Below the pieces are notes generated by a model that made no database searches, was not told the origin of the DNA, and worked only from the letters and a program-made list of their open reading frames with translations. 64,000 nucleotides of DNA. It comes from Oscillospiraceae bacterium (GTDB lineage: Bacteria > Bacillota > Clostridia > Oscillospirales > Oscillospiraceae). Below are positions 17,582 through 26,266 of this stretch, in pieces. How positions within the stretch are numbered: the first letter of the stretch is position 1; every line of letters starts with the position of its first letter. Location of the stretch: positions 62,001 to 126,000 of the forward strand of contig CAJTCG010000002.1 of assembly GCA_910574635.1 (NCBI GenBank), read 5' to 3'. The position numbers and the translations under genes were made by a program.

Positions 17582-19078
17582 TTAGGCCACTTTCCTTATA
17601 GTGCAAATGCCAAGTTCTCCATCTATCCGCACAGGGAGAAAATCACCTTCTTCGCCAAGCTTTACTTCTAAATTGCAGTTGTCGAATAACCGAAAATCCG
17701 CAAGTCCATAAAAATCTTGGTTATTGGTATTATACCAAAAGGTAAGATACCCATTATCGTCAGAATGAAGTGGTTGGCAAGAAAAAACGATGCTGCTAGG
17801 AGAAGGATTATCTGCATCTACGGCGCGAATGTAAAACTCGGAATTGCGAATAGGGTGTCCATCTGCATCTTGGGTGCGTATGCAAAAAGCCGGAGAGAGA
17901 AGGGCTTCCTCCTTTTCCAAATCAACACTCCATGATAGAACATCTTCTTCTAGGCTCAAATTTCGTTCGAGTTTGAATGGACTGTCGGGAATAGCCGCTA
18001 AATATCCATCACAAGTGACAACATAGTAGTATGTTCCATCTGGAATATCATTGAAGGTTATTTCATATCCTAAGTCCACTGTTTGAGTATCAACTACTAT
18101 CCCAGTGTCAAAGTTTATTAGGCTCGCTTCCACGGGAATGCTGCCTAATGAAGTCTTATGAAGCAAAAACTCCCCAAACCCATCAATGGACATTTTGGCA
18201 GCTGCAATACCCGGAAAGAGTGTAAGCTTGTTAGCATTGTATGAGTATATGAAGTCCGCTTTGACTTCGCTATATATGTCTTTTTCTGCTAGTTGGATAA
18301 TGTCCGCTTGGGGAAAAGAAACGGACTTAGGGGTATCGTCCCAAGTGATATGCAACTCTACGTCGATATTACTGCATACGAACGTACCCGCAGGAGGAGT
18401 TACTTTGTAAACCTTAAAAAAGTAACTGAAGGGCTCTTTTCCGTCTCCTATTTTCGCTTTGGCTGATTCATTGAAGACATAATTAGCGTCTGAGATGTGG
18501 AACCCTGCATCCTGAAATTTCGGCGCTACCAATAGCAATGGTTCTTGTCCAAGCAAAACTTTTGGGATATAGGTATATACATCCTTAACATACACAGCAA
18601 ATCCGCCAAGGATAAATAGAAACACAACCACAGCAGACATCAAGTAGCTTGTGCGCGATTTACGATTCGGAGGGGATGGGATAATCCACATAAGGAGGCT
18701 GATTACGAGTCCAGACCCAAACATAAAGTAGGGCTCTATTTTATATATGATTTCCGCAATCTCCAGCCCAGGCGAGCATGTTAAAAGGGAACCGAATGCC
18801 ACTATTGTGAGGAAAGCAAGGGGGAACAGAAAGAGAGCAACATTGAGGTGACGAGGGAGTGCCCATCCCCGTCTTATATAAACTGTGATTTGCACATGCT
18901 CCAAAGATGGTTGCCCATTTTCGTTTTCGAGTAAAACTGTGACAGATAATTTATCCCTATTTTGAGTTCCTGCCTGTATATCGACTATTTTAGGGGATTT
19001 CTGACCTGGTAGTTTCAGCTTCTTTTTGCAGCCCTTTTTTGCCTCACCTGGAGTAAGGTATAAACTCGCCCTCCTCAT
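17582..19078 (-). CDS. Membrane protein with DnaJ-C-like N-terminus and SpaA/Cna-B-like C-terminus
   Basis: 498 residues from MRRASLYLTPGEA; the site GAGAGGTGGGGGG sits just upstream, and the earlier in-frame GTG is unlikely. Residues 1-70 resemble the DnaJ C-terminal substrate-binding fold (LTPGEAKKGCKKKLKLPG, IQAGTQNRDKLSV). Three TM segments follow (ALFLFPLAFLTIVAFG, FMFGSGLVISLLMWI, AVVVFLFILGGFAVYV). Residues ~250-500 are extracellular-type beta domains with Cna-B traits (ITFNDIPDGTYYYVVT). The combination is unusual. It ends against an rpn remnant, so the C-terminus may be slightly altered. Confidence 0.6.
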   Translation of the reverse strand: MRRASLYLTPGEAKKGCKKKLKLPGQKSPKIVDIQAGTQNRDKLSVTVLLENENGQPSLEHVQITVYIRRGWALPRHLNVALFLFPLAFLTIVAFGSLLTCSPGLEIAEIIYKIEPYFMFGSGLVISLLMWIIPSPPNRKSRTSYLMSAVVVFLFILGGFAVYVKDVYTYIPKVLLGQEPLLLVAPKFQDAGFHISDANYVFNESAKAKIGDGKEPFSYFFKVYKVTPPAGTFVCSNIDVELHITWDDTPKSVSFPQADIIQLAEKDIYSEVKADFIYSYNANKLTLFPGIAAAKMSIDGFGEFLLHKTSLGSIPVEASLINFDTGIVVDTQTVDLGYEITFNDIPDGTYYYVVTCDGYLAAIPDSPFKLERNLSLEEDVLSWSVDLEKEEALLSPAFCIRTQDADGHPIRNSEFYIRAVDADNPSPSSIVFSCQPLHSDDNGYLTFWYNTNNQDFYGLADFRLFDNCNLEVKLGEEGDFLPVRIDGELGICTIRKVA

Positions 19079-19079
19079 C

Positions 19080-19590
19080 TTCCCCCCCACCTCTCTAATC
19101 ACTAAAATAAAACTGGTTGAATGACTAAGATTCTATTCAAGATAATCATACCAGAGCAGAGCAAAAAATACAACCATATGCTATCGGCAATCTGAAAAAA
19201 TCCTTTGTTGCCCTTGCCGCCCGCCTTTAGGCAAAAGACTACCAAGAGGTACTATCGTCCAGACCCAGCCGCTGGCAGAGGGGGTTCTTATGACCAAGAA
19301 ACCTCTGCTAGGCAGAGAGGGCATACAATGCATAATAGCGTGCCAATAATTTTCAGCTTGGGTACCTCGCATAGCTTTATCAGACAGGACACCTCGCCTC
19401 CACGCCAAATATTCCCCCTCCATCTTCCTTTGCCAACCGCCCTCCCAGCAAACAAAAAAATAAACCCCTCACTCAGCAAAGAGCGGGAGCATCAAGAATC
19501 TATGAATGACAGGCTCGTGCTTATTCACAATCTGAACAAGCCGGGGCTCGCTGTCGATGATGTAGCTGTCAGGAACAGCTGTCTTGGTGA
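19080..19590. other. Gene-free stretch
   Basis: About 500 bp without a credible gene. I see one hairpin (CCTCTGC/GCAGAGAGG near 19302-19321) and weak resemblance to the spacer repeats (CTGGCAGAGGGGG). The minus-strand promoter of 17582-19078 must lie here, but no clear boxes are visible. Confidence 0.4.
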
Positions 19591-20028
19591 TTAGGAGGTG
19601 ATGGTTACATCCTGCCAGTTGGGGTCCGCGAGGCTGTATCCGGTCGGGGGAACGGTTTCCGTGACGCGGTAGGTACCATTGGGCAGGTCCTTGAACGTCA
19701 GCTGGCCGTTGCCATCCGTCTTGCCTTCCCGGTGGATGGGGCCGCCCTTGGGATTCTCCAGGTTAATGGAGTCCAGCGTGAAGGTGGCGTCCGCCAGGGT
19801 CCAGGTGTTGGAACTGTCTCGCTTGGTGATGCGCAGGTCGCGGAAGTGGGTGTCTTTGAACAGGAACTCCGCGTAGGACTGGCCCCATTTCAGGGTCTGC
19901 GTCAGGGCGTAATCGCCGGAGGTGTCTTGCTTATTCATACTGGTTCCGTTGCTAATATGATATGCGAACCTGGAGGAAACGATTTCCAGTCTCAGGGATG
20001 CGTTCAGCCATCTGGGGCCCTTGTCCAC
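19591..20028 (-). pseudogene. SpaA/Cna-B pilin- or adhesin-type fragment
   Basis: Contains one typical prealbumin-like domain: ATFTLDSINLENPKGG, KTDGNGQLTFKDLPNGTYRV, TETVPPTGYSLADPNWQDVT. Such domains build Gram-positive pilins and collagen-type adhesins. There is no signal peptide, no sortase motif, and both ends run into repeat sequence, so this is an internal fragment of a larger surface protein gene. GC content is clearly higher than in neighbouring sequence, suggesting a different origin. Confidence 0.7.
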
Positions 20029-20034
20029 CGATGG

Positions 20035-20440
20035 TTTTTAGCTTCTTGGAGTGACTACGGCTTTGTTACAGAAGTTGGGTGGGAAGATTATATTTAAGGG
20101 ATAAAAAATAATACGAGCAGTGGCGGGAGCAAGGGGGTGGCATGTGGCGTTCCGGGGTGGACAAAACAGGTGAGGGGTTCGTGAGTGGTATCGGGCCAAT
20201 ATACGGAGTAGCTAGCCGTTGATTTGATAACAAGAAGTCAGTCGCGTCCTGTTCAGCTTGTGGTCATGTTGCCAGACACAGAATGGGGACATCTCTCTAA
20301 GCTGTTTCAGGTGGGGCAGCGGTCCAGTGGCTCCGCTACGTATTTCCCCCTTGTCAAATCGTCCCCCAAATGTAAAACCTGGGGGTCCCGAAGAACCCCT
20401 GGTGCAGCACGGTCAGCTTTTCCAGTATTGTTAAAGATAA
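20035..20440. repeat. Spacer repeat copy fused to a second dispersed repeat
   Basis: 20035-20215 has spacer motifs (GTGACTACGGCTTTGTTACAG, GGTATCGGGCC). 20222-20440 matches 24945-25140 (GACACAGAATG.GGACATC, TGGCTCCGCTACG, TCAAATCGT.CCCCAAA) and ends in CCCCTGGTG and a few codons of an rpn tail (CTTTTCCAGTATTG). Confidence 0.65.
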
Positions 20441-20441
20441 A

Positions 20442-20566
20442 TTGCCCGTTTACGGTCGGCGGGGCATGAGATGCAGGCGAAAGATATTCGATACGTCTTG
20501 AGACGCCCGCCGGTATTAGGCCCTTCTAGGGCCTACTCAAGCCTCCGGCTTAACCGGAGGTTTTGG
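20442..20566 (+). repeat. Palindromic RNA-like repeat, copy 2
   Basis: Second copy of the element at 10121-10240: ATTGCCCGTTTACGG, GCGAAAGATATTCGATACG, GGCCCTTCTAGGGCC and CCTCCGGCTTAACCGGAGG hairpins. Differences between copies fall partly in loops. Confidence 0.55.
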
Positions 20567-20750
20567 CTCCTGGTTCAAGTATCCGAGACTCTCTGCACTC
20601 ATGTATTAAATTCGACAAAACTTGACAAGCATGATATTATTACTTCTGGGAGAAAAAGGAATGAAGTTTTGATAGCAAGAAAAGAACAAATAATTGGAAT
20701 AACTCCTCCTCACTGGGGACCCAAACTTCTTTCAAGGAGCTGAGGCAGTA

Positions 20751-21059
20751 ATGGAAGTAATTAAAAAAAGTATGACTTTATTAGAGATGTGCGTCACAGT
20801 GTCAATAATATTTGTCTTGCTAGGAAACATTATAGAATTTCTGCTAGGGCACGTAGACAATACAAGAACAGGACGCGGCAAATTACGTGTTTCTTACTTA
20901 GAAAATGGAAAATCAATAGAAGCAGAGGCTGTAGAGCTGTCTGATGGAATTCCTAAAACAAAGTATAGCATACCAATACATAACACTTCAACAGTAACCA
21001 TAGAGTTTAGCGCAGTCGGGACCGACTTTGGACTGGCTGATATTTATTTGGTGAAATAA
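20751..21059 (+). CDS. Small membrane-anchored protein, unknown
   Basis: 102 residues; AAGGAG 11 nt upstream of the ATG. One TM helix near the N-terminus (LEMCVTVSIIFVLLGNIIEFLL), then a short beta-type domain (KLRVSYLENGKSIEAEAVEL, STVTIEFSAVGTDFGLADIYL). No family recognised. It faces toward the ECF-type promoter at 21129, which reads in the opposite direction. Confidence 0.55.
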   Translation: MEVIKKSMTLLEMCVTVSIIFVLLGNIIEFLLGHVDNTRTGRGKLRVSYLENGKSIEAEAVELSDGIPKTKYSIPIHNTSTVTIEFSAVGTDFGLADIYLVK

Positions 21060-21128
21060 TTCTGGAAAGGGAGCAGCTTCGGCAAGTTACAGTTCTGGTA
21101 CAAAGAGGCAGGAAAATTCCGCAGTATT

Positions 21129-21157
21129 TATATTGGTTGAGAAGGCGAAAATATTTC
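21129..21157 (-). promoter_or_regulatory. Orphan ECF-type promoter P10
   Basis: Minus strand GAAATA-N16-CAATATA, same spacing as the others, but no minus-strand gene follows; the cargo seems to have been lost or replaced by the plus-strand small gene. Confidence 0.55.
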
Positions 21158-21282
21158 ATCGAAGCTGAGAAAATTTTGGAGGGCTGTGTCGGGCAGGGGG
21201 AGGGCGACTATCCCCATCAGCCAGAGATTCTCTTTTGCTCAAAAAAGAAGGCCCCCTGCCAGGGTTGGCAGGGGGTGTTGTA

Positions 21283-21530
21283 TCAGTTTTTCCAGTATTG
21301 CTGGACCTTTTCCATGGCGGCCTCCTGGGGCAGTCCAAAGCGCCGGACGAGAGATTGGGCAATTGCTGCGGGGTCCCCGATGAAATTCTGGAGTTCGGCC
21401 ACGAGGGCGGCAATACCCTTTTCCATGCCACTTTGCACGCCTTTTTCCCATACACCTTGGCTCAAGTTACACATTTCGGACACCTCCGTTTCAAGCCCCC
21501 GCGACATGTTGATGTAAAATTTATCCAGAA
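21283..21530 (-). pseudogene. Rpn C-terminal part only (internal-antitoxin unit intact)
   Basis: Minus-strand fragment beginning near the NMSRGLETEVSEMCNLSQG segment and running to the normal A-type end (AMEKVQQYWKN). The body and nuclease core are gone; homology ends at about 21530. GGAGGT, 7 nt before the ATG of MCNLSQGVWEKG, is preserved, so this locus could still make the short C-terminal protein of about 65 residues (21283-21480). The terminator hairpin CCCCCTGCC/GGCAGGGGG lies at 21252-21274. Confidence 0.7.
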
Positions 21531-21671
21531 TGATGGACTAAACCTCCTCACAAAAATCTTACGCCTGGTGAATAGCGTTGTGTTTTTAATGAAATAGATG
21601 GATATGTAGCCGATGACTGTTATTCTATCAGTTTTAGATAATGCCACTTGAACGATTTGAAGGCGTCTCAT

Positions 21672-22388
21672 CTACACCGGCAGATTTTCCGCCCCCTTTG
21701 TTTCCGCAGTTTGTAAGTTCTCGGCTGAGGAGACTGAACAAGTTTCTGATGGTGATATATCATTTGGGGTTGACGAAGGGATGACTACCGGAAGGCAATC
21801 CGGAGCAAGAAGGTTAAGAAGCTTTTGAGGAATTTCTTTTTCACTTTGGGAGAATAGCATTACATTATATTGATTTTCCCCATACTTCTTTCCGAATATA
21901 AAGTCTGCATCTACCGCATCGCGGCTTGTCCTCAAGGAATTGTCTTTAACCCTCAGCGTCTGCGGGGAATAATAACCCGCCTTATAGTACATTCCTACGG
22001 TGAAGGACACATTAGTGAGCCCAACTTTATATGTAATACTGCTTGTCTTCATGTCTTTAAGAATGGTTACTTTATGCTTGGTCAGCTCATCCAAACGACT
22101 CAAGCAAGGCAGTTTCTTTTTCACCAAATCGTAGGGATGTTTGGGCTTGAAGTATATCTGTTTGTGTGATAGTTTGCTATTTTTGGCGTTGTCGTAAAAA
22201 TCTTTTGCATCAAGACAGGATTCCAGGCCAGTTAGGTGGAAGAAATCATCTGTACGAAATAACACTTCGATACATTCTTCACCAAACACATACAGAAAAG
22301 CGCGTCCAACGAGATTTCTTTGGTAAGCCTGCGCCGCAAGGGTAACCTGTCCGCAAAGAGTGCGCATTTTAGCTTCCTTTGTATCCAT
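21672..22388 (-). CDS. PBECR4-type putative nuclease
   Basis: 238 residues; GGAGG 5 nt before ATG 22388, so the TTG at 22400 is not needed. Residues ~30-170 resemble the PBECR4 domain (phage Barnase-EndoU-ColicinE5/D-RelE-like nuclease): FLYVFGEECIEVLFR, FFHLTGLESCLDAKDFYDNA, KHPYDLVKKKL, YKVGLTNVSFTVGMYY. The last ~40 residues are a Ser/Thr-rich tail. Predicted RNA-directed nuclease, in phage contexts a polyvalent-protein domain. It lies directly behind the terminator of a ~255-nt structured RNA, so expression may depend on read-through. Confidence 0.65.
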   Translation of the reverse strand: MDTKEAKMRTLCGQVTLAAQAYQRNLVGRAFLYVFGEECIEVLFRTDDFFHLTGLESCLDAKDFYDNAKNSKLSHKQIYFKPKHPYDLVKKKLPCLSRLDELTKHKVTILKDMKTSSITYKVGLTNVSFTVGMYYKAGYYSPQTLRVKDNSLRTSRDAVDADFIFGKKYGENQYNVMLFSQSEKEIPQKLLNLLAPDCLPVVIPSSTPNDISPSETCSVSSAENLQTAETKGAENLPV

Positions 22389-22401
22389 AATCTCCTCCAA
22401 A

Positions 22402-22656
22402 TGAAAAGCAGGATGACATTGCTGCCATCCTGCTGAGGGTTTTATGCTGGTTGCCAGCCTTGATGCTTTTCAGCATCGGTCGCCATGGGAATAATTAAGT
22501 CCCCCATGTGGACTACGGCGTTGTCCCCGCCGCAGGGCTTGATGCTTCTCAGCATCTATGGCTATGGGAATTACCCTGCCCCATATGCAGCTCAACTTTT
22601 TGTGGTGCCCTCACACCAAGAGCATTTCGGCTCCAGGCTTATCATATGTTCGCCCT
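22402..22656 (-). ncRNA. raiA RNA: Structured ncRNA, probably raiA-motif type
   Basis: A near-ideal sigma-A promoter (TTGACA-N17-TATAAA, 22663-22691) starts a ~255-nt transcript with no ORF, several hairpins (for example GATGCTGAGAAGCATC and GATGCTGAAAAGCATC in two related units) and a strong terminator GCAGGATG/CATCCTGC with TTTTCATTT (22401-22433). The segments CATATGATAAGCCTGG and GTGAGGGCACCAC match my memory of the conserved raiA RNA of Firmicutes, an RNA linked to sporulation/aggregation in clostridia. The class assignment needs a covariance-model search; that it is an independent RNA is more certain. Confidence 0.6.
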
Positions 22657-22662
22657 GCTTCT

Positions 22663-22691
22663 TTTATACCAAATTTCACGTCGCTTGTCAA
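22663..22691 (-). promoter_or_regulatory. Sigma-A promoter of the structured RNA
   Basis: Minus strand TTGACA - 17 bp - TATAAA, the best sigma-A promoter in the window. Confidence 0.75.
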
Positions 22692-22785
22692 GTTGAAACA
22701 AAAATACAAAATGTCCGTCTGGGAAAAGGGAACGGATTTATATTGCTTGGTATTTTTCTTTCCAAGCAAATGAGTATGTTTCGAC

Positions 22786-23382
22786 TCACGCAGGCTTTAG
22801 ATACTTTTTAATGAGGTCGGTCTCTTGTGATTCCCTATCTAGTTTCACATTTACGACTTTCTTTACCCCTTTGCCGGATACCATGCTAATCTTAATCCAT
22901 TCTATCGTTTCATACGTCCCGCTGTATTGTTCCGTATTTGCTGGGATAAATACTGGGAGCAATCTCAAATTGCCTTGATTCCATGATATATTTGGCGCAT
23001 CTCGAATGTTTGTTCCGTCTGAGTAAACAAGATGCATCTTTACTGGTTCCGGCACGCCTGTAATTTGCGTATACTCCAGATTGTTAAGATAAAGCGTATC
23101 ATAACTGCGGATATCGTCTCTGAATCTAACTTCCACACTAAACTCGTTCACATTAAACGCTTCTCCTTGTGGTTGCTCTATCCAAAAATCGACAGCTAAA
23201 ATAAGGACAAATCCGGCTCTATCATTACCATCCATAAATCTTTGAAATTTCCTAAGCTTTAGGACATCCCTCAACCTTGCGGTTAGTACATACTTTGGCC
23301 GCCCTAGCAATTGAATCAACGAAGGAATCCATGCTAATGCTCCCACAAAACTGATAACAAGAGAGATATATTCTAGCCTCAT
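22786..23382 (-). CDS. Membrane-anchored protein, unknown
   Basis: 198 residues. N-terminal TM helix (YISLVISFVGALAWIPSLIQLL), then a beta-rich domain (AGFVLILAVDFWIEQPQGEAF, FSVEVRFRDDIRSYDTLYL, YETIEWIKISMV). The layout is like small membrane effectors or accessory proteins of accessory islands, but no known family is recognised. It stands alone, followed by the promoter of the structured RNA on the same strand. Confidence 0.55.
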   Translation of the reverse strand: MRLEYISLVISFVGALAWIPSLIQLLGRPKYVLTARLRDVLKLRKFQRFMDGNDRAGFVLILAVDFWIEQPQGEAFNVNEFSVEVRFRDDIRSYDTLYLNNLEYTQITGVPEPVKMHLVYSDGTNIRDAPNISWNQGNLRLLPVFIPANTEQYSGTYETIEWIKISMVSGKGVKKVVNVKLDRESQETDLIKKYLKPA

Positions 23383-23620
23383 AAAACACGCCCCTTTGCT
23401 GTAAATGTACGTCTAAAACCACTGGTTCAAATCAATAGGGATGGCAGAAAGAACCCGTACTATGTAAATAAAATCCTTTTAGAATTGAGTGCTTTCTTGA
23501 TGTATCCATAAATACTGCCTCCTGTATTTACCCTATTGCTGTCAGTAGAAGCATGGGACTTTGTATAGTGTGTGTTAGAATGTCCATTCGGGCTATGTTG
23601 GACAGGGGAATCTCACCTTC

Positions 23621-24757
23621 TCAGATAAAGCTATTTCCCTTCCTATAGCAACTAGAGCAAACACCCCTATTACAAGAGCCCACACCTCCATACATCGCCA
23701 TTTCCTGGCTAAGCTTTACCTCTCCACAATGCTTACACATCAACCAACGACGACCCAGCTTGTCTCGAATTGGGGCATCGGCATTTGGGTCAAAGATTTT
23801 CTTGATACGGGCTTCTTCAATGTGAGACAATTCGTCTTCTTGAGGAGATGCTGACTGCGGGATGGCCACTTGCTGCTTCTTGGGCTCAAAGCAAGCGTCG
23901 TTTTTCAATCTTCGGTCCGCGATTCGCCTTTGGAGGTCAGGAGGGACCCTGTCCTCTCCTGCGGCCAGGCACAGACATCCTGGCGGAGTTGCCAAATTGA
24001 ACTCGCAATATGCGCAATCAACCCATCTTGCCGAATATTTTCCTCGGTATTTTCCCTCGTGTACCGCACATTCATATCCTCCGCCCCATAAATCCGGCTC
24101 GATGGCCATGGCCAGATACCATGTCCGGCGTCTATCTATAAGGGCGCTGCGAATCCATTTGTTTTTCGTATGTGTATCTTGGAATATTGTTTTTAGGCTG
24201 CTTGGGACAAAGAAAGAGTCCTCGCTGATAGGAGGAAAATGGTATAACAGCAAGGAGTAGTTTTCGAACTCTGCTTCGTGAATAAGGTTACACAAGTCCT
24301 CCTCAGAGTAGTACGCTCCAAACTCAAAAAGGAGACGTAATTTACTGTTTTGCAGTATTATCGTAAGCATGGGAGGATACTGCAGGGGAGAGCATTCAAA
24401 CAAAACTTGGTCAGGTTCGATTATCTGAGCATCTTTGAGTAACTCGTCCTTACGCCAGGCAGGGAAAGAGATAGCGATAGGAGGTAAGGCAAGACGACCA
24501 AGCTCTATGATAACGTTGGCGGCGGCTTTGTAGACAGCAACTTCGGCGGCATACAAACATTCATAGTTAGACTCATGAGCAAAGTGGTGTTTTCTCACTG
24601 AGCCTTTCCGAGCTTCCAAAGGCTTACCGCACGCAATGCAATTACAGGCACATTTGGCGCCGCTGGGGACGTCTGAAATGTGCCTTAAGGCACTGGTTTT
24701 TCGGTCAACTCCATAGTAAATGTTGTGAGCGGTCTTTTTCTTTATGTTTTGGCCCAC
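23621..24757 (-). CDS. CoiA-like protein with N- and C-terminal zinc ribbons
   Basis: 378 residues from a GTG start (GAGGTGA 6 nt upstream). N-terminal motif CNCIACGKPLEARKGSVRKH followed by HFAH is the signature of the competence protein CoiA N-terminal domain. The middle (residues ~75-200) may be a restriction-endonuclease-like fold, with FECSPLQYPPMLTI and LRLLFEFGAYYSEEDL. A C-terminal treble-clef-like region has CKHCGE...CSSCYRKG. CoiA-like proteins act on DNA; in islands they may be defence or transfer related. No competence genes are nearby. Confidence 0.6.
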   Translation of the reverse strand: MGQNIKKKTAHNIYYGVDRKTSALRHISDVPSGAKCACNCIACGKPLEARKGSVRKHHFAHESNYECLYAAEVAVYKAAANVIIELGRLALPPIAISFPAWRKDELLKDAQIIEPDQVLFECSPLQYPPMLTIILQNSKLRLLFEFGAYYSEEDLCNLIHEAEFENYSLLLYHFPPISEDSFFVPSSLKTIFQDTHTKNKWIRSALIDRRRTWYLAMAIEPDLWGGGYECAVHEGKYRGKYSARWVDCAYCEFNLATPPGCLCLAAGEDRVPPDLQRRIADRRLKNDACFEPKKQQVAIPQSASPQEDELSHIEEARIKKIFDPNADAPIRDKLGRRWLMCKHCGEVKLSQEMAMYGGVGSCNRGVCSSCYRKGNSFI

Positions 24758-24944
24758 ATGGATTCACCTCGCTCCCCGATGAGTTTCAGCTGACTATTTC
24801 GCAGGAGCAGCCTACACTCCCGCGCTTTGGCGAATTGGGTCCATGAGTATATTATATGCGAGGAAATGGGTATAAGCAAGTCTAAAGGGAGAGAGAAACT
24901 GTATTCGCCACCTTGCTTCAGTTGCCATTTTCTCTCCAAAATAT

Positions 24945-25140
24945 TTGGTTTGACAACAAGAAGCCGTCCAGGACCTGTTCCGCTTGCGGTCACCCGGCCC
25001 GACACAGAATGAGGACATCCCTCCAAGCTGTGTCGGGCTGGGGACAGTCCCATGGCTCCGCTACGGATTTTCCTCATGTCAAATCGTTCCCCAAAAATGA
25101 AGAACCAGGGGCTCTGAAGAACCCTTGCACGTTGGTTTTG
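24945..25140. repeat. Dispersed repeat, also at 20222-20440
   Basis: Shares GGTTTGACAACAAGAAG, GACACAGAATG, TGGCTCCGCTACGGATTT and TCAAATCGTTCCCCAAA with 20222-20440. No coding content. The 24758-25350 stretch holds nothing else I can name. Confidence 0.65.
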
Positions 25141-25349
25141 GCATCAGGACAGGAAAACCCGTCGGACGGCTTCCAACTCTTGCGAAAGGAGGAAGGCAAT
25201 CCGCTTGTTATCAAATCCGACATCTGAAATACCCATATTTTGCGGGTAATACAATCTAGGGTATTTCATTTTGATACAGGGCTAATTTGAGGGAGGTCAG
25301 ACAGCAACTTGTCAAAGGAAGAGGGGGCGCCGTTAAGAGATACTAATTG

Positions 25350-25605
25350 TCCTTGCGAACAGTACGAGAAAGCGGGCGCTGGCTCTACAAAAGCCAGCAG
25401 GCGCAAGAACAAGCTTCGATGGAGAGTGGCTTTGTGGCTGCTCCAAATCCGGTCAAAGTCGCATCTTCCACAGCGGTATTGTGCCCATATGCCTAAACCC
25501 GAGGTAGGCGACCATGCTTTTTTAGCCATGTCAAAGCCCGAAAATAACACCAGGGGTTCCGAAGAACCCCTGGTGCTGCACCATCAGCTTTTCCAATATT
25601 GTTCT
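25350..25605. repeat. ~255-bp direct repeat, partner of 3331-3590
   Basis: Nearly identical to 3331-3590, with the terminator hairpin CCAGGGGTTC/GAACCCCTGG at 25552-25573, next to an rpn fragment in both places. Confidence 0.8.
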
Positions 25606-25715
25606 TCTCCAAACAAATAATACCGCCCAAAGATTTGCTGAGAATTTTCTATCCACAAGACCTTGACTTCCACGTCGACATTGCCAGAACCATCACGGAA
25701 TGCTATATGAGCGCC
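25600..25715 (-). pseudogene. Rpn-family nuclease internal fragment (B-type body)
   Basis: Minus-strand sequence matches codons around ILGQYFEFC and VEVEVKVLREEK of the intact B-type gene at 44904-45740 (GCCCAAAGATTTGCTG, CAAGACCTTGACTTCCACGTC). Both ends are missing. Confidence 0.6.
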
Positions 25716-25740
25716 CCCCAAAGGGGGGGGCAACTGGATA

Positions 25741-26256
25741 CTATGTGATGGTGAATTGTGCAAAAAGATACGTTTCGTCGCATGGTTTCAGAAGGAGATA
25801 CTTGCCTGGTAACAATTTGCCATAGATATTATCCCAACCAATGGAATCGGTCCATGTTGCTTCCTTTATATCTTTTTGGCTGTTTGGAGAAAAACCAATG
25901 TAAATCTTGGCTGCCCACCATGATGGTTCCTCATCATTAAGCCACGGCAGCTCTGCCCATGAGTTCACCCATGCGTTTTTTTGTTGAAGAATGAAGAATT
26001 CGTGTGAGGTGTAAATTTGATGTCCGGTCAAGTTTTGAATACTAAAGGTTAGACCTGCTGCAGAAACACTTGAATCGTCAATAGTTAAGATAATATTTCC
26101 CCCATTGTATGTATCAACAGAACGATAGCAGTTATTGTTCAAAAAAACAGTGGGGATAGAGCTATGAAACTTGCGGACGAACCCGACAGCGCACCCTACC
26201 AAAACCAATAGTACAAGAAGCCCTTTTTTTAGCGGAAAGTGTGTGTGGTTTTTCAT
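25741..26256 (-). CDS. Membrane-anchored Ig-like protein
   Basis: 171 residues. N-terminal TM/signal segment (GLLVLLVLVGCAVGFV), then one beta-sandwich domain (LTFSIQNLTGHQIYTSHEFF ... LPGKYLLLKPCD) resembling bacterial Ig-like domains found in small Firmicutes lipoproteins. The sequence LLVLVGC could be a lipobox. It starts 10 bp after the secreted protease gene and shares its transcript from ECF-type promoter P3. A role as partner or inhibitor of the protease is inference. Confidence 0.6.
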   Translation of the reverse strand: MKNHTHFPLKKGLLVLLVLVGCAVGFVRKFHSSIPTVFLNNNCYRSVDTYNGGNIILTIDDSSVSAAGLTFSIQNLTGHQIYTSHEFFILQQKNAWVNSWAELPWLNDEEPSWWAAKIYIGFSPNSQKDIKEATWTDSIGWDNIYGKLLPGKYLLLKPCDETYLFAQFTIT

Positions 26257-26266
26257 AGTTCAATAT

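Noticed and set aside
22402-22656. Type III toxin-antitoxin RNA repeats as first explanation for the RNA before the PBECR4 gene
   Set aside because: The two hairpin units are too long and too divergent for tandem antitoxin repeats, and the 5' part looks like raiA RNA. Kept only as an alternative in the findings.
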